Assembly (NCBI GenBank): GCA_900556785.1
Contig: USQK01000011.1
Location: 1-33,450, forward strand
Reading direction: 5' to 3'
Source: an uncultured Veillonella sp.
GTDB lineage: Bacteria; Bacillota; Negativicutes; Veillonellales; Veillonellaceae
Length of the DNA stretch: 33,450 bases
The notes under the pieces: generated by a model
Databases searched by the model: none
Seen by the model: only the letters and a program-made list of their open reading frames with translations
Told to the model about the DNA's origin: nothing
Part shown: one piece after another, positions 15,920 to 25,306 of the stretch
Numbering within the stretch: position 1 is the stretch's first letter
Layout of the letters: each line of letters begins with the position of its first letter
Made by a program: the position numbers and the translations under genes

Positions 15920-17061
15920 TGAAAGTCATGTTTTCTGCCGGAGAAGCATCCGGTGATACTCATGCGGCCAGCGTTGCAAATGCACTAAAAGAAATAGATC
16001 CTTCGGTCGATATGTTTGGTATGGGTGGCACCTTGATGGAACGCGCTGGTGTTCGCATCGTATACGATATTAAAAATTTAGGTGTTATAGGGATTGTAGA
16101 GATTGTCAAATCCTTACCAAAATTCTTTAAACTTCGCACCTATTTAAAACGTGTCATGATGAAGGAAAAACCGGATATTCTCGTATGTGTAGACTATCCT
16201 GGATTTAATATGAAGCTGGCAGCCGTAGCTCATGAATTAGGGATTCCTGTTCTATATTACATTGCCCCTACAATTTGGGCATGGCATAGTAGCCGTGGCA
16301 ATACGATTCGCAAGTATGTCACTAAGGTAGCATCTATATTTCCTTTTGAAGCAGAAGCGTATCGCAAATATAAATGCGATGTAGAATTTGTAGGGCATCC
16401 TTTATTGGATATCGTACATCCTACAATGACTAAAGATGAGGCTGAGGAATATTTTGGAGCCCGTAAAGAGGCTAAAAAGGTTTTACTCATGCCTGGCAGT
16501 CGCAAGCAAGAGGTTTTATCATTGCTTGATACGATGTTAAAAAGTGGTGAGCAATTGATGGCAAACCATGAAGATATTCAATTTTTCTTACCTCGAGCAC
16601 ATACCATCGATCGCAGTGAGCTGGAAACCTTTATCGATGCCCATAAGGTGCCTGTTACGATTACAGAAGACCATACGTATGACTTGATGCAGATTTGTGA
16701 TGTGTGCCTTGCCGCATCAGGAACTGCTACGTTGGAAACAGCAATGATGGAATTACCGACAGTGTTACTGTACCGTGTCTCCCCAATTACTTATGGTATT
16801 GGAAAAATGGTAGTAAATGTATCACATGTAGGATTGCCTAATATTGTGGCTGGTAAAGAGGTAATTCCTGAATTATTACAAGATTCTGTTACACCACAGG
16901 CTATTGTATCTTTAGTGGAACCTCTTCTAACTGATGTTGAGAAAAATAAAGCTATGCGCAGTGAATTGCGTGAAGTACATCATAAATTAGGTGAACCAGG
17001 CGCCGTAAAGCGTGTAGCGGAATTAGTATATAATCTCGGTAAGGAGAAATGTAATGAATAG
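15919..17061 (+). CDS. lpxB: LpxB, lipid A disaccharide synthase
   Basis: LpxB (glycosyltransferase family 19) joins lipid X and UDP-2,3-diacylglucosamine into the lipid A disaccharide at the inner face of the membrane. 380 residues, usual length. Visible motifs are FSAGEASGDTHAA at the start, VDYPGFN (residues 91-97), IAPTIWAWHSSR, the VGHPLLD segment and the C-terminal nucleotide-binding stretch AASGTATLETAMMELPTV. Its start overlaps the lpxI stop by one base and its end overlaps the next gene by 8 bases, so all three are translated together. Confidence 0.97.
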   Translation: MKVMFSAGEASGDTHAASVANALKEIDPSVDMFGMGGTLMERAGVRIVYDIKNLGVIGIVEIVKSLPKFFKLRTYLKRVMMKEKPDILVCVDYPGFNMKLAAVAHELGIPVLYYIAPTIWAWHSSRGNTIRKYVTKVASIFPFEAEAYRKYKCDVEFVGHPLLDIVHPTMTKDEAEEYFGARKEAKKVLLMPGSRKQEVLSLLDTMLKSGEQLMANHEDIQFFLPRAHTIDRSELETFIDAHKVPVTITEDHTYDLMQICDVCLAASGTATLETAMMELPTVLLYRVSPITYGIGKMVVNVSHVGLPNIVAGKEVIPELLQDSVTPQAIVSLVEPLLTDVEKNKAMRSELREVHHKLGEPGAVKRVAELVYNLGKEKCNE

Positions 17062-18784
17062 TTACTCTAGGCTCTTATATTTTGTAAAGCCTTATTATAA
17101 ACGCATGATCTTTGCAGTATTTTGCATGATTGTTGCGGCTGCAGCCTACTTGGTAGTTCCTTGGTTAATTAAAAATGTAGTAGACCAAGTATTAGATGAA
17201 AAGAATATGTTTATGTTGAACCTCATTGTAGGGGCTATTATTCTTATATTCTTAATTCGTGGCTTTGCTACCTATGGTCAAACCTATAATATGTCCTACA
17301 TTGGACAACGTGTCATCATCGATGTCCGTGAGGCTATTTTTAATCACTTGCAAAAATTAAGTTTATCTTATTTTGACCGCCGTAAGACTGGCGTTATCAT
17401 GAGTAATCTTACGAATGACGTGGCAGCATTACAAACTGCTGTAGTTGATAACTTGATTTCCTTTATTACAGAATCTGTAACACTGATAGGTTCTCTCGTG
17501 TCTATGCTTCTCATCGACTGGAAATTGACACTCGTTACCTTTATTACGGTTCCTGTAGTGCTTGTGATTATCAATGTTTTTGGTAAAAAGCTTCGCGTCG
17601 CAGGTCATGATGTACAAGGTCGTGTGGCTGACATTACAGCCCTTTTACAAGAGGTTATTAGTGCAATTCGTGTTGTGAAATCCTTCGCCCGTGAAGATTT
17701 TGAACGCAAGCGTTTTGAAGATGAAAATGATCGCAACTTTAAAGCTGTTATTAAAGCTACTAAGTTGACTAGTTTACTAAGTCCAATGGTTGAGTTTTCT
17801 GCGGCTATTGCAGTGGCAGTCATTCTTTGGTATGGTGGCTATTCTGTAGTAACAGGAACTATTACAGCAGGCTCTTTGATTGCTTTCTTGATTTATGCCA
17901 TTAATTTGTCCAACCCGGTAAAACGCTTGAGCCAAGTGTATGGTAACATTCAAAAAGCCTTAGCAGCAGCTGATCGTGTATTTGAAATCTTAGATACTAA
18001 AACTGATGTTGTAGAAAAAGCTGATGCTATTACGTTGCCATCTATTAAAGGCGATGTAGAGTTTAAAGATGTTTCCTTCTCTTATGATGGTGAAAAAACG
18101 GCGCTTGAAAACTTCACGTTGTCTGTTAAGGCTGGTGAAAGTGTAGCCCTTGTTGGTCCATCTGGAGCAGGTAAAACGACTCTTGCTAACTTGTTACCTC
18201 GCTTCTACGATGTAACGGGTGGCGCTCTTACCATTGATGGTTATAATGTAAAAGATGTTACATTTAAATCATTACGTGAGCAAATCGGACTTGTACCACA
18301 AGAAACAGTATTATTTAATGCCACAATTAAAGAGAATATCTTGTATGGTCGATTAGATGCTACTGATGAAGAGGTATATGAAGCTGCTAAGGCTGCTAAT
18401 GTTCTTGAGTTCGTAGAAAAGATGCCTGATGGTCTCGATACAGTTGTAGGTGAGCGAGGCAGCTCCTTATCTGGCGGTCAACGTCAACGGGTAGCCATTG
18501 CACGTGCTATTTTAAAAGATCCTCGTATTCTAATCTTGGATGAAGCCACATCTGCATTAGATACAGAGAGTGAAAAACTTGTACAAGAGGCACTAGATCG
18601 CCTCATGAAAGGGCGTACTGCATTTGTTATTGCCCATCGATTGAGCACAGTTCAAAATGCTCATCAAATTGTTGTACTTAATCAAGGCCACTTGGTAGAG
18701 CAGGGGACTCACCAAGAGCTATTAGCTGTAAATGGCGGATTGTACAATCATCTCTATTCCGTTCAATTCTCCAACAAAGGATAA
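17054..18784 (+). CDS. msbA: MsbA-like ABC transporter, lipid A flippase
   Basis: A 576-residue half-size ABC exporter: six membrane helices (about residues 15-300), then one ATPase domain. Walker A is GPSGAGKTT (368-376), the signature LSGGQ starts at 472, Walker B is ILILDE (492-497) and the H-loop His is 528. Members form homodimers. MsbA flips Kdo-lipid A core to the outer face of the inner membrane. General type I exporters look alike, so the assignment rests on the place between lpxB and waaA/lpxK, matching the msbA-lpxK pairing of E. coli. AAGGAG at 17041-17046 lies inside the end of lpxB and the coding regions overlap by 8 bases. A drug-exporter role is possible but less likely. Confidence 0.92.
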   Translation: MNSYSRLLYFVKPYYKRMIFAVFCMIVAAAAYLVVPWLIKNVVDQVLDEKNMFMLNLIVGAIILIFLIRGFATYGQTYNMSYIGQRVIIDVREAIFNHLQKLSLSYFDRRKTGVIMSNLTNDVAALQTAVVDNLISFITESVTLIGSLVSMLLIDWKLTLVTFITVPVVLVIINVFGKKLRVAGHDVQGRVADITALLQEVISAIRVVKSFAREDFERKRFEDENDRNFKAVIKATKLTSLLSPMVEFSAAIAVAVILWYGGYSVVTGTITAGSLIAFLIYAINLSNPVKRLSQVYGNIQKALAAADRVFEILDTKTDVVEKADAITLPSIKGDVEFKDVSFSYDGEKTALENFTLSVKAGESVALVGPSGAGKTTLANLLPRFYDVTGGALTIDGYNVKDVTFKSLREQIGLVPQETVLFNATIKENILYGRLDATDEEVYEAAKAANVLEFVEKMPDGLDTVVGERGSSLSGGQRQRVAIARAILKDPRILILDEATSALDTESEKLVQEALDRLMKGRTAFVIAHRLSTVQNAHQIVVLNQGHLVEQGTHQELLAVNGGLYNHLYSVQFSNKG

Positions 18785-18786
18785 CC

Positions 18787-20091
18787 ATGTACTGGATATA
18801 TAATGTATTGCTCATATTTTATTGGATTGGCTTGATTCCGGTTATTTTATACCGTCTCGCCTTTGAAGATGGATTTTATGAGCGTATCAAACAGAGTGCA
18901 GGCTATATGCCAGCCTCATTACTAAAGAAAATTGAAGGACGTCGTGCTATTTGGATTCATGCTGCTTCTGTAGGGGAAATTGTAGCTACTAGTCCGTTAG
19001 TAAAAGAGGTAAAAAAGGAATTTCCTGAAGCCGTTGTGGTCGTATCTGTCGTAACTGCTACAGGTCATGCAATGGCACATCGCATTATTCCGGAGGCAGA
19101 AGGTATTATTTTCTTCCCTCTTGATTTGCCTTATTTGACACGTAAGATTTTGCATATTATTAAGCCAATTGCTATCTTGCTTGTAGAAACAGAAATTTGG
19201 CCTAACTTCTTGCGTATCGCTCAATCAGAAAATATTCCTGTGATGATGGTTAATGGGCGAATTTCTGATCGTAGTATGAAACGCTATAAATATATTAGTG
19301 CATTCACAAAAGAAATGTTGCGTTCTATTGAACGTTTCTGTATGCAATCTAAGTTTGATGCAGCACATATTGAAGTGTTAGGAGCTCATACACCAGATAT
19401 TACTGTAACAGGGAATATGAAGTACGACCAAACGTACGCTACTGTATCAAACGAAGAAAAACAATCTCTTCTTGAAGAGTTTGGCTTTGGTAATAATCAT
19501 CCTATAATTATTGCTGGTAGTACACATAAGGGTGAGGAAGAAACAATATTTGAGACCTTTAAACAAGTATTACAAGAATACCCTCAAGCTCGTTTACTAA
19601 TTGCGCCTCGTGAGATATATCGCGGTCATGATGTTCAAAATCTAGCGAAGCGTTATGAATTAAATGCTATTTGTCGTAGTGATATGACAGAGCCAGTTCA
19701 TGAAGGAATACCTGTAGTTGTTTTGGATACTATTGGCGAACTCGGTCGTTTATATAGCTTAGGGGATATTATTTTTGTTGGTGGTTCTCTTGTGAAAACT
19801 GGGGGCCATAATATTCTCGAACCAGCAGCACATGGTAAACCAATTCTTGTAGGACCATATATGTTCAATTTCAAAGAGATTTTCGCTTTATTACATTCTC
19901 GTCATGCTTGTGAGCAGGTGAAGAATGGTAAAGAATTAACTGATATGGTATTGCGATTATGTAAGGATAAGAATTTATCAACGGAAATGGGACAAAACTG
20001 TCTTGATATTATTCGTGAAAATCGCGGTGCTACACAACGCAATACACAAGAGTTACGTCAGTTATTTGAAAAACACCATATTATTCCATAA
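18787..20091 (+). CDS. waaA: WaaA (KdtA), Kdo transferase to lipid A
   Basis: This GT30-family glycosyltransferase adds Kdo from CMP-Kdo to lipid IVA at the cytoplasmic face of the inner membrane. It has 434 residues with an N-terminal membrane segment (about 4-22). The conserved WIHAASVGE motif, with Glu64 as the likely catalytic base, is present. The C-terminal half contains the CMP-Kdo-binding stretch VGGSLVKTGGHNILEPAAHG and then PILVGPYMFNF. It starts 2 bases after the msbA stop. Whether it adds one, two or more Kdo residues cannot be seen. Its Kdo donor is made by the kds genes just downstream. Confidence 0.96.
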   Translation: MYWIYNVLLIFYWIGLIPVILYRLAFEDGFYERIKQSAGYMPASLLKKIEGRRAIWIHAASVGEIVATSPLVKEVKKEFPEAVVVVSVVTATGHAMAHRIIPEAEGIIFFPLDLPYLTRKILHIIKPIAILLVETEIWPNFLRIAQSENIPVMMVNGRISDRSMKRYKYISAFTKEMLRSIERFCMQSKFDAAHIEVLGAHTPDITVTGNMKYDQTYATVSNEEKQSLLEEFGFGNNHPIIIAGSTHKGEEETIFETFKQVLQEYPQARLLIAPREIYRGHDVQNLAKRYELNAICRSDMTEPVHEGIPVVVLDTIGELGRLYSLGDIIFVGGSLVKTGGHNILEPAAHGKPILVGPYMFNFKEIFALLHSRHACEQVKNGKELTDMVLRLCKDKNLSTEMGQNCLDIIRENRGATQRNTQELRQLFEKHHIIP

Positions 20092-20147
20092 GCTAGATAT
20101 AATTTATTAGATTCATCTATGATGTTACATAATAGGAGGAGTCACCT

Positions 20148-21260
20148 ATGAGTGGGGAAGCATTATTTAAATCCATCGTTAGTGGTGAAAATCAATCCAT
20201 ATTAGGTGATATAGCTCGTTCCAGCTTGGGCTTTCTAAGTAAAGGTTACGAAAAGGCTGTATCAATACGAAACGCTCGATTTGATGCGGGAAACGGGGTT
20301 ACTAAAGTTACCGTTCCGGTTATCAGTGTTGGGAATATTACTGCTGGTGGTACAGGTAAAACCCCAATGGTGAGATTTATATGTGATGTACTCACACAAA
20401 AAGGACTCCATCCTACTGTGCTAAGTCGTGGCTATCGGGCTGAGGACAATAAGAAAAATATAATTATTTCTAAAGATGGTGCTATGTTGGTAGAGCCATT
20501 TATTAGTGGTGATGAAGCTTGGTTGTTAGCCAAAGTATTACAAAAGTCTAATGTGATCATCGGTCGTGAACGGGCTAAATCTGCAGAAATTGCTATAAAT
20601 GAGCTCGGTGCAGATTGTTTAGTTATGGATGATGGCTTTCAACATCGCGCATTAGCTCGAGATATTGATATCGTTCTTATTGATGCTTCTAACCCATTTG
20701 GTTATGACCATGTATTACCCCGTGGTTTATTACGAGAACCGCTTAGTGGGTTACAGAGAGCTAGTATTATTGTTCTTACCAAGGTGGATCAAGTGGCACC
20801 AGGTGTTGTTTCAGGTATCCGTAAGCGTTTAGCTCATATGCTTCCCAATACACCTGTATATGAAACAATCCACAAGCCTCAATGTATGTATACATTAGAT
20901 GAGTGGGCCAACGGAGAAAATGGTTCTCCAGTCGATACATATCAAAAGCATCGAATCATGGCGGTTAGTGGTATTGGGAACCCTCAATCCTTTACACAAA
21001 CATTGACCGATATCGGATATAATGTGGTCCATACAATGCCATTTGGTGATCATCATAATTTCGAAAATGATGATGTTGTAGATATTTGGAAAGAGGCATT
21101 TGCTCATCAAGCAGATGCTATTTGTATCACGGAGAAGGATGCGGTGAAGTTGAGTCAATTGCATGCAATTGAAGACTTGAAAATGCCGATTCTAGTGCTA
21201 TCTATTGGGATTGAATTTATCTCTGAAAAACAAGAATTCATAGAAAATTTAGAGATTTAG
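20148..21260 (+). CDS. lpxK: LpxK, tetraacyldisaccharide 4'-kinase
   Basis: LpxK phosphorylates the 4' position of the lipid A disaccharide to make lipid IVA at the inner membrane. 370 residues, slightly longer than E. coli (328). The P-loop lies within VGNITAGGTGKTP (Lys71), followed by LSRGY and the MDDGFQHR motif with the Asp and His used in catalysis. An N-terminal amphipathic region (about 5-35) is likely to contact the membrane. The ATG is clear, with AGGAGGA at 20134-20140, after a 56-base gap from waaA that has no terminator. Confidence 0.96.
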   Translation: MSGEALFKSIVSGENQSILGDIARSSLGFLSKGYEKAVSIRNARFDAGNGVTKVTVPVISVGNITAGGTGKTPMVRFICDVLTQKGLHPTVLSRGYRAEDNKKNIIISKDGAMLVEPFISGDEAWLLAKVLQKSNVIIGRERAKSAEIAINELGADCLVMDDGFQHRALARDIDIVLIDASNPFGYDHVLPRGLLREPLSGLQRASIIVLTKVDQVAPGVVSGIRKRLAHMLPNTPVYETIHKPQCMYTLDEWANGENGSPVDTYQKHRIMAVSGIGNPQSFTQTLTDIGYNVVHTMPFGDHHNFENDDVVDIWKEAFAHQADAICITEKDAVKLSQLHAIEDLKMPILVLSIGIEFISEKQEFIENLEI

Positions 21261-21304
21261 TGTATAATAATAAGATACACGAATAACAGAAATGGGGTTT
21301 TATC

Positions 21305-22036
21305 GTGAAGTTTGGATGTGTTATTCCTGCGCGTTATGGTTCTACAAGATTACCGGGCAAACCATTAGCTGATATTGCAGGTAAACCTATGATTGAACGG
21401 GTTTATGCAAGGGTATCACAAGCTACAAAGACAGTATGTACAATTGTAGCCACTGATGATAACCGCGTATATTCTGCAGTACAACAGTTTGGGGGAACTG
21501 TTATGATGACAGATCCTAATCACCCTACAGGGACGGATCGATTAGCAGAGGTTGCGAGTCATTATACAGACTTAGATGTTGTTATCAATGTCCAAGGTGA
21601 TGAACCGATGATTGATCCAAATCTTATTGATGACTTGGCACGTCTATTTGAGGAAGATCCAAACTTGCAGATGGCCACAGTAGCTACTCCTTTATTAGAG
21701 GAAGAGTACGAGGAGCTATCAGCGGTAAAGGTCATTTTAAATAATCGTAATGATGCGATGTATTTTTCTAGATCTTTAATCCCATATCCTCGCCATGATT
21801 TTGTGCGTCCGCCACTAAAACATATTGGCATCTATGCATATCGTAGAGAGTTTTTATTAAACTACGCTAAGATGGAGCCAACTCCGGCGGAGCAAACAGA
21901 ATCTCTAGAACAATTACGTGCTCTAGAGAACGGTTATACAATTCGTGTTATTTTGACAAATAAACGATTTATCGGTGTTGATACACCTGAAGACTTAGCT
22001 CGTGTTAATGCAATTTACGAGCAAGAGGAGAAATAA
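21305..22036 (+). CDS. kdsB: KdsB, CMP-Kdo synthetase
   Basis: 3-deoxy-manno-octulosonate cytidylyltransferase, activating Kdo with CTP for WaaA. 243 residues, typical. Nucleotide-binding motifs are IPARYGSTRLPGKPL at the start and VQGDEPMI (Asp99), and the closing KRFIGVDTPEDL also fits. The GTG start is preceded by GGGG at 21294-21297. The stop codon is directly followed by the kdsA ATG with no gap. In E. coli kdsB likewise follows msbA-lpxK. Confidence 0.97.
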   Translation: MKFGCVIPARYGSTRLPGKPLADIAGKPMIERVYARVSQATKTVCTIVATDDNRVYSAVQQFGGTVMMTDPNHPTGTDRLAEVASHYTDLDVVINVQGDEPMIDPNLIDDLARLFEEDPNLQMATVATPLLEEEYEELSAVKVILNNRNDAMYFSRSLIPYPRHDFVRPPLKHIGIYAYRREFLLNYAKMEPTPAEQTESLEQLRALENGYTIRVILTNKRFIGVDTPEDLARVNAIYEQEEK

Positions 22037-22855
22037 ATGAAAACAGTTCAAATTAAAGATATTACTGTGGGTGGCGGCAAGGGTTTATTTGTCCTTGCAG
22101 GTCCATGTGTTATTGAGGACTATGACCGCACATTAGCTATCGGTAAACGAGCAAAAGAGATATGCGAACGTTTAGGTGTTCCCTATATCTTTAAAGCTTC
22201 CTTTGATAAAGCTAATCGCTCTAGCTTTAGTTCCTTCCGTGGACCAGGTCTTGAGGAAGGGTTAAAAATGCTTGCTTCTATTAAGAAGGAACTCAATGTG
22301 CCCGTTGTCAGTGACATTCACTCTATCGAGCAAATTGAACCTGCAGCTGAAGTATTAGATATTCTACAAATTCCAGCTTTTTTATGCCGTCAAACTGATC
22401 TTGTTTACGGCGCTGCTAAAACTGGTAAATGCGTAAATGTTAAAAAAGGTCAATTCATGGCTCCTAAGGACATGGAAAATGTTCTTAATAAAATGAAAGA
22501 AACAGGTAATGAAAATCTTATGCTTACCGAACGTGGTTTTAGCTTTGGTTATAATAATCTCGTAGTTGACATGAGATCGTTTCCAATTATGCGTTCTTTC
22601 GACTATCCAGTAATTTTTGATGCTACTCATAGCGTTCAATTACCAGGTGGTGCAGGGACTAAATCTAGTGGTAACCGTGAATTTGTACCAAATTTGGCAC
22701 GTGCGGCTGTGGCTAGTGGTGTAGATGGGCTATTCTTTGAAGTGCACGATAATCCTGAGGAAGCATTGTCTGATGGTCCTAATATGTTGTATTTAGATCA
22801 ATTCGAAGATGTGCTTCGTGATTTAGTAGCTATTGATAAAATCGTAAAAGGTTAG
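22037..22855 (+). CDS. kdsA: KdsA, Kdo-8-phosphate synthase (metal-dependent type)
   Basis: KdsA condenses arabinose 5-phosphate with phosphoenolpyruvate to give Kdo 8-phosphate. 272 residues, a TIM barrel. Motifs include LAGPCVIED near the start, KASFDKANRSS, FRGPGLEEGL and FDATHSVQLPGG. Cys24 in GPC is the residue that marks the metal-requiring class; the E. coli-type metal-independent enzyme has Asn there. GAGGAG at 22025-22030 lies inside the end of kdsB, so translation of the two is coupled. Confidence 0.97.
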   Translation: MKTVQIKDITVGGGKGLFVLAGPCVIEDYDRTLAIGKRAKEICERLGVPYIFKASFDKANRSSFSSFRGPGLEEGLKMLASIKKELNVPVVSDIHSIEQIEPAAEVLDILQIPAFLCRQTDLVYGAAKTGKCVNVKKGQFMAPKDMENVLNKMKETGNENLMLTERGFSFGYNNLVVDMRSFPIMRSFDYPVIFDATHSVQLPGGAGTKSSGNREFVPNLARAAVASGVDGLFFEVHDNPEEALSDGPNMLYLDQFEDVLRDLVAIDKIVKG

Positions 22856-22866
22856 GGGCGGTATTT

Positions 22867-23838
22867 GTGACTATTTTAGAACAAGCGGCACAGGTGCTTC
22901 ATGAGGAAGCTCGTGCTATTGAAGAGTTAAGTTCTCGTTTGGATCACAATTTTGTAAATGCTGTAAATATGATTTTGGCTTGTAAGGGCCGTGTAGTATG
23001 TACAGGAATGGGAAAATCTGGTCATATTGGTCGTAAAATTGCGGCTACCTTGGCTAGTACAGGGACACCGGCACTTTTTATGCATCCTGGTGAAGGCGTG
23101 CATGGTGATCTTGGTATGATTACTGAAGATGATGTAGTGTTAGCCTTTTCTAATAGTGGTGAAACAGGAGAAATTATTAGTATTTTACCGTCTCTGCGCC
23201 GCATAGGGGCTAAATTAATCTGTGTTGTAGGGAAACCAGAGTCTACATTAGCAAAAAATTCTGATATCGTATTGTTGGCAGAGGTAGAACGAGAAGCTTG
23301 CCCATTAGGTTTAGCACCTACTACAAGTACTACCGTTGCACTAGCACTAGGTGATGCGTTAGCAGTATGTTTATTGGAACGCCATCATTTTACTCCAGAA
23401 AACTTTGCTGTATTCCATCCAGGTGGTTCCTTAGGTCGCAAATTATTGTTGACTGTAGAAAATATCATGCATGGTGGCGAGGATAATCCAACAGTATTTA
23501 GAGGGGCTACCGTTCGTGATGCACTCTTTGTAATGACAGAAAAAGGGTTAGGTGCTACAAATGTTATTGATGAAGAAGGACATTTGTTAGGTCTAGTGAC
23601 TGATGGTGATGTTCGACGTGGACTTGATTCTGGCAGTAATTTTTTAGAATGGCCCGTAGAGGATATGATGACGTCTATGCCGCGTACGATTACAAAGGAT
23701 AAATTGGCCGCAGAAGCGCTTCATTTGATGGAGAAAAATCAACCTCGCCCTATCACCGTATTACCTGTGGTTGATACTAATAATGTATGTCTTGGCATTG
23801 TTCACATTACGGATTTATTGCGTAGAGGCATTGTATAA
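22867..23838 (+). CDS. kdsD: KdsD, arabinose-5-phosphate isomerase (KpsF/GutQ family)
   Basis: KdsD converts ribulose 5-phosphate to arabinose 5-phosphate, the precursor for KdsA. 323 residues: a SIS sugar-isomerase domain (about 35-170; CTGMGKSGHIGRKIAATLAS and the HPGEGVHGDLGMI stretch), then two CBS domains (about 205-260 and 270-323) as in full-length enzymes. GTG start with AGGGGCGG just before it. Its stop overlaps the kdsC start by one base. The gene follows kdsA directly, placing substrate supply and use together. Confidence 0.95.
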   Translation: MTILEQAAQVLHEEARAIEELSSRLDHNFVNAVNMILACKGRVVCTGMGKSGHIGRKIAATLASTGTPALFMHPGEGVHGDLGMITEDDVVLAFSNSGETGEIISILPSLRRIGAKLICVVGKPESTLAKNSDIVLLAEVEREACPLGLAPTTSTTVALALGDALAVCLLERHHFTPENFAVFHPGGSLGRKLLLTVENIMHGGEDNPTVFRGATVRDALFVMTEKGLGATNVIDEEGHLLGLVTDGDVRRGLDSGSNFLEWPVEDMMTSMPRTITKDKLAAEALHLMEKNQPRPITVLPVVDTNNVCLGIVHITDLLRRGIV

Positions 23839-24359
23839 TGAATATTCAATGGATTGTTCTCGATGTTGATGGAGTTTTATCAGATGGCACTCTAATTTAT
23901 ACATCGACTGGAGAAGAGCTCAAAGCCTTTTCTGTAAAAGATGGTTTAGGCTTGACTGCGGCTCGTAAATCAGGGATAAAGTTAGCAATTATTACGGCTC
24001 GTGTATCTCCTATGGTAGAGCGCCGTGCAAAGGAATTGCATTTTGATGAACTTCTTATGGGGCATGCTAATAAAACTGAAGCATTAAGAGCTCTTTGTAA
24101 AAAACATCAAATCGACTTAGCTTCGGTTGCTTACATGGGTGATGATCTTAATGATTTAGGAGCTCTTCAACTCGTAGGTTTGCCGATGGCACCAAATAAT
24201 GCGGTATTAGAGGTTAAATCAATAGCTAAATTTATTTCTACCGTCAATGGTGGACATGGTGCCGTTAGAGAGGCTGTAGAATATATCCTGAAGAATCAAG
24301 GTTTATGGGATTCTGTTGTTGCAGATTATGCGCGAGAGGCCCATGCTCATGGACAATAA
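23838..24359 (+). CDS. kdsC: KdsC, Kdo-8-phosphate phosphatase (HAD family)
   Basis: A 173-residue capless HAD phosphatase that removes phosphate from Kdo 8-phosphate. The catalytic pair is Asp9 and Asp11 in LDVDGVLSDG. The ITARVSPMVERRAKEL and MGDDLNDLGAL segments give the remaining motifs. Family members are tetramers in which the short beta-hairpin of one subunit covers the next active site. The start shares a base with the kdsD stop. The order kdsD-kdsC followed by the lpt genes is also found in E. coli. Confidence 0.96.
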   Translation: MNIQWIVLDVDGVLSDGTLIYTSTGEELKAFSVKDGLGLTAARKSGIKLAIITARVSPMVERRAKELHFDELLMGHANKTEALRALCKKHQIDLASVAYMGDDLNDLGALQLVGLPMAPNNAVLEVKSIAKFISTVNGGHGAVREAVEYILKNQGLWDSVVADYAREAHAHGQ

Positions 24360-24373
24360 AGGAGGTGGGCAGA

Positions 24374-25306
24374 ATGAATAACGAATGGCAATACCATTTA
24401 GTTAAAGGCATTAGCTGGCTCGTTTGCCGACTGCCGTATAAGCTCATTTTGCTCATAGGCGCTAGTTTAGGACCAGTATATGGTCTCATAGCGAAGAAGC
24501 AAAAACTTAGAGGTATAAAAAACATAAAGATTGGCATGAACATGAATGATCAAGAGGCAGAACAATTAATTGAAAAGTTGTTCAAAAATCTTGGCCGTAG
24601 TGTTATGGAAGTCTTGTATATGCCAAACCTGACAAAGTATTTTATCAATAAACATATTGAAATGAGAGGCGTAGAACATTTAGAAAAAGCTATCGCTGAA
24701 GATAAAGGTGTAATTGTTCTTACTGGACATGTTGGCAACTGGGAATGGATGGGGGCTGCTATGGCGGCTCATGGTTATCCATCAACTACTATTGTTAAGA
24801 AACAACCTAATGCTCAATTTACACGTCTCATGAATGAATATCGTGAGATGGTGGGCCTTGATGTGTTTGCTAGTGGTGGCAATGAAATCGTTTCTGCTGC
24901 TAAAGCATTAAAAAAGAAGAAATTACTTGGTTTTTTAGCTGACCAAGATGGCTATATACATGGTTTACCTGTTCCATTTTTAGGCCAAGATTCCTCCGCA
25001 GTTATTGGTCCCGCTACGTTTGCAAGAAAATTTGGATCTCCAGTAGTTCCAATTTTTGCATCTCGTAAACCAGAAGGTGGTCATATTGTTCACATTCTAC
25101 CAGCCTTACATTATATTGATACAGGTGATGAAGATGCAGATATGTATCGTCTAACTGAGGAATGTGTACGTGTTACAGAAGACTTTATTCGTGAGCATCC
25201 AGATGAGTGGCTATGGTTCCAACATCGCTGGATGACTAAGATGGATCAAATTATTGATTATGATAAGAAGGTAGCTGCACGGGAGAGGGCACATGAAAAA
25301 CAATAA
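24374..25306 (+). CDS. LpxL/HtrB-type lipid A late acyltransferase, second copy
   Basis: 310 residues from ATG 24374, fixed by AAAGGAGG at 24358-24365; the open frame extends 23 codons further up inside kdsC, but those codons have no family features. A hydrophobic N-terminal segment covers about residues 10-40. The catalytic H-x4-E motif is HVGNWE (His119, Glu124), with ADQDGYIHG downstream and the closing EWLWFQHRW motif. It belongs to the same family as the product of 11456-12358 but differs clearly along its length, so this is an old duplication or separate origin. Two enzymes would allow two secondary acyl chains and a hexa-acylated lipid A. The end overlaps lptC by 14 bases. Confidence 0.92.
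   Translation: MNNEWQYHLVKGISWLVCRLPYKLILLIGASLGPVYGLIAKKQKLRGIKNIKIGMNMNDQEAEQLIEKLFKNLGRSVMEVLYMPNLTKYFINKHIEMRGVEHLEKAIAEDKGVIVLTGHVGNWEWMGAAMAAHGYPSTTIVKKQPNAQFTRLMNEYREMVGLDVFASGGNEIVSAAKALKKKKLLGFLADQDGYIHGLPVPFLGQDSSAVIGPATFARKFGSPVVPIFASRKPEGGHIVHILPALHYIDTGDEDADMYRLTEECVRVTEDFIREHPDEWLWFQHRWMTKMDQIIDYDKKVAARERAHEKQ

Noticed and set aside
21263..21268. TATAAT before kdsB as a promoter
   Set aside because: Perfect hexamer, but no recognisable -35 box and no TGn extension; the genes around it are tightly linked. Kept only as a weak possibility.
24305..24373. Upstream extension of the second lpxL-type gene
   Set aside because: It overlaps kdsC, is Cys-rich without family features, and AAAGGAGG points to ATG 24374.
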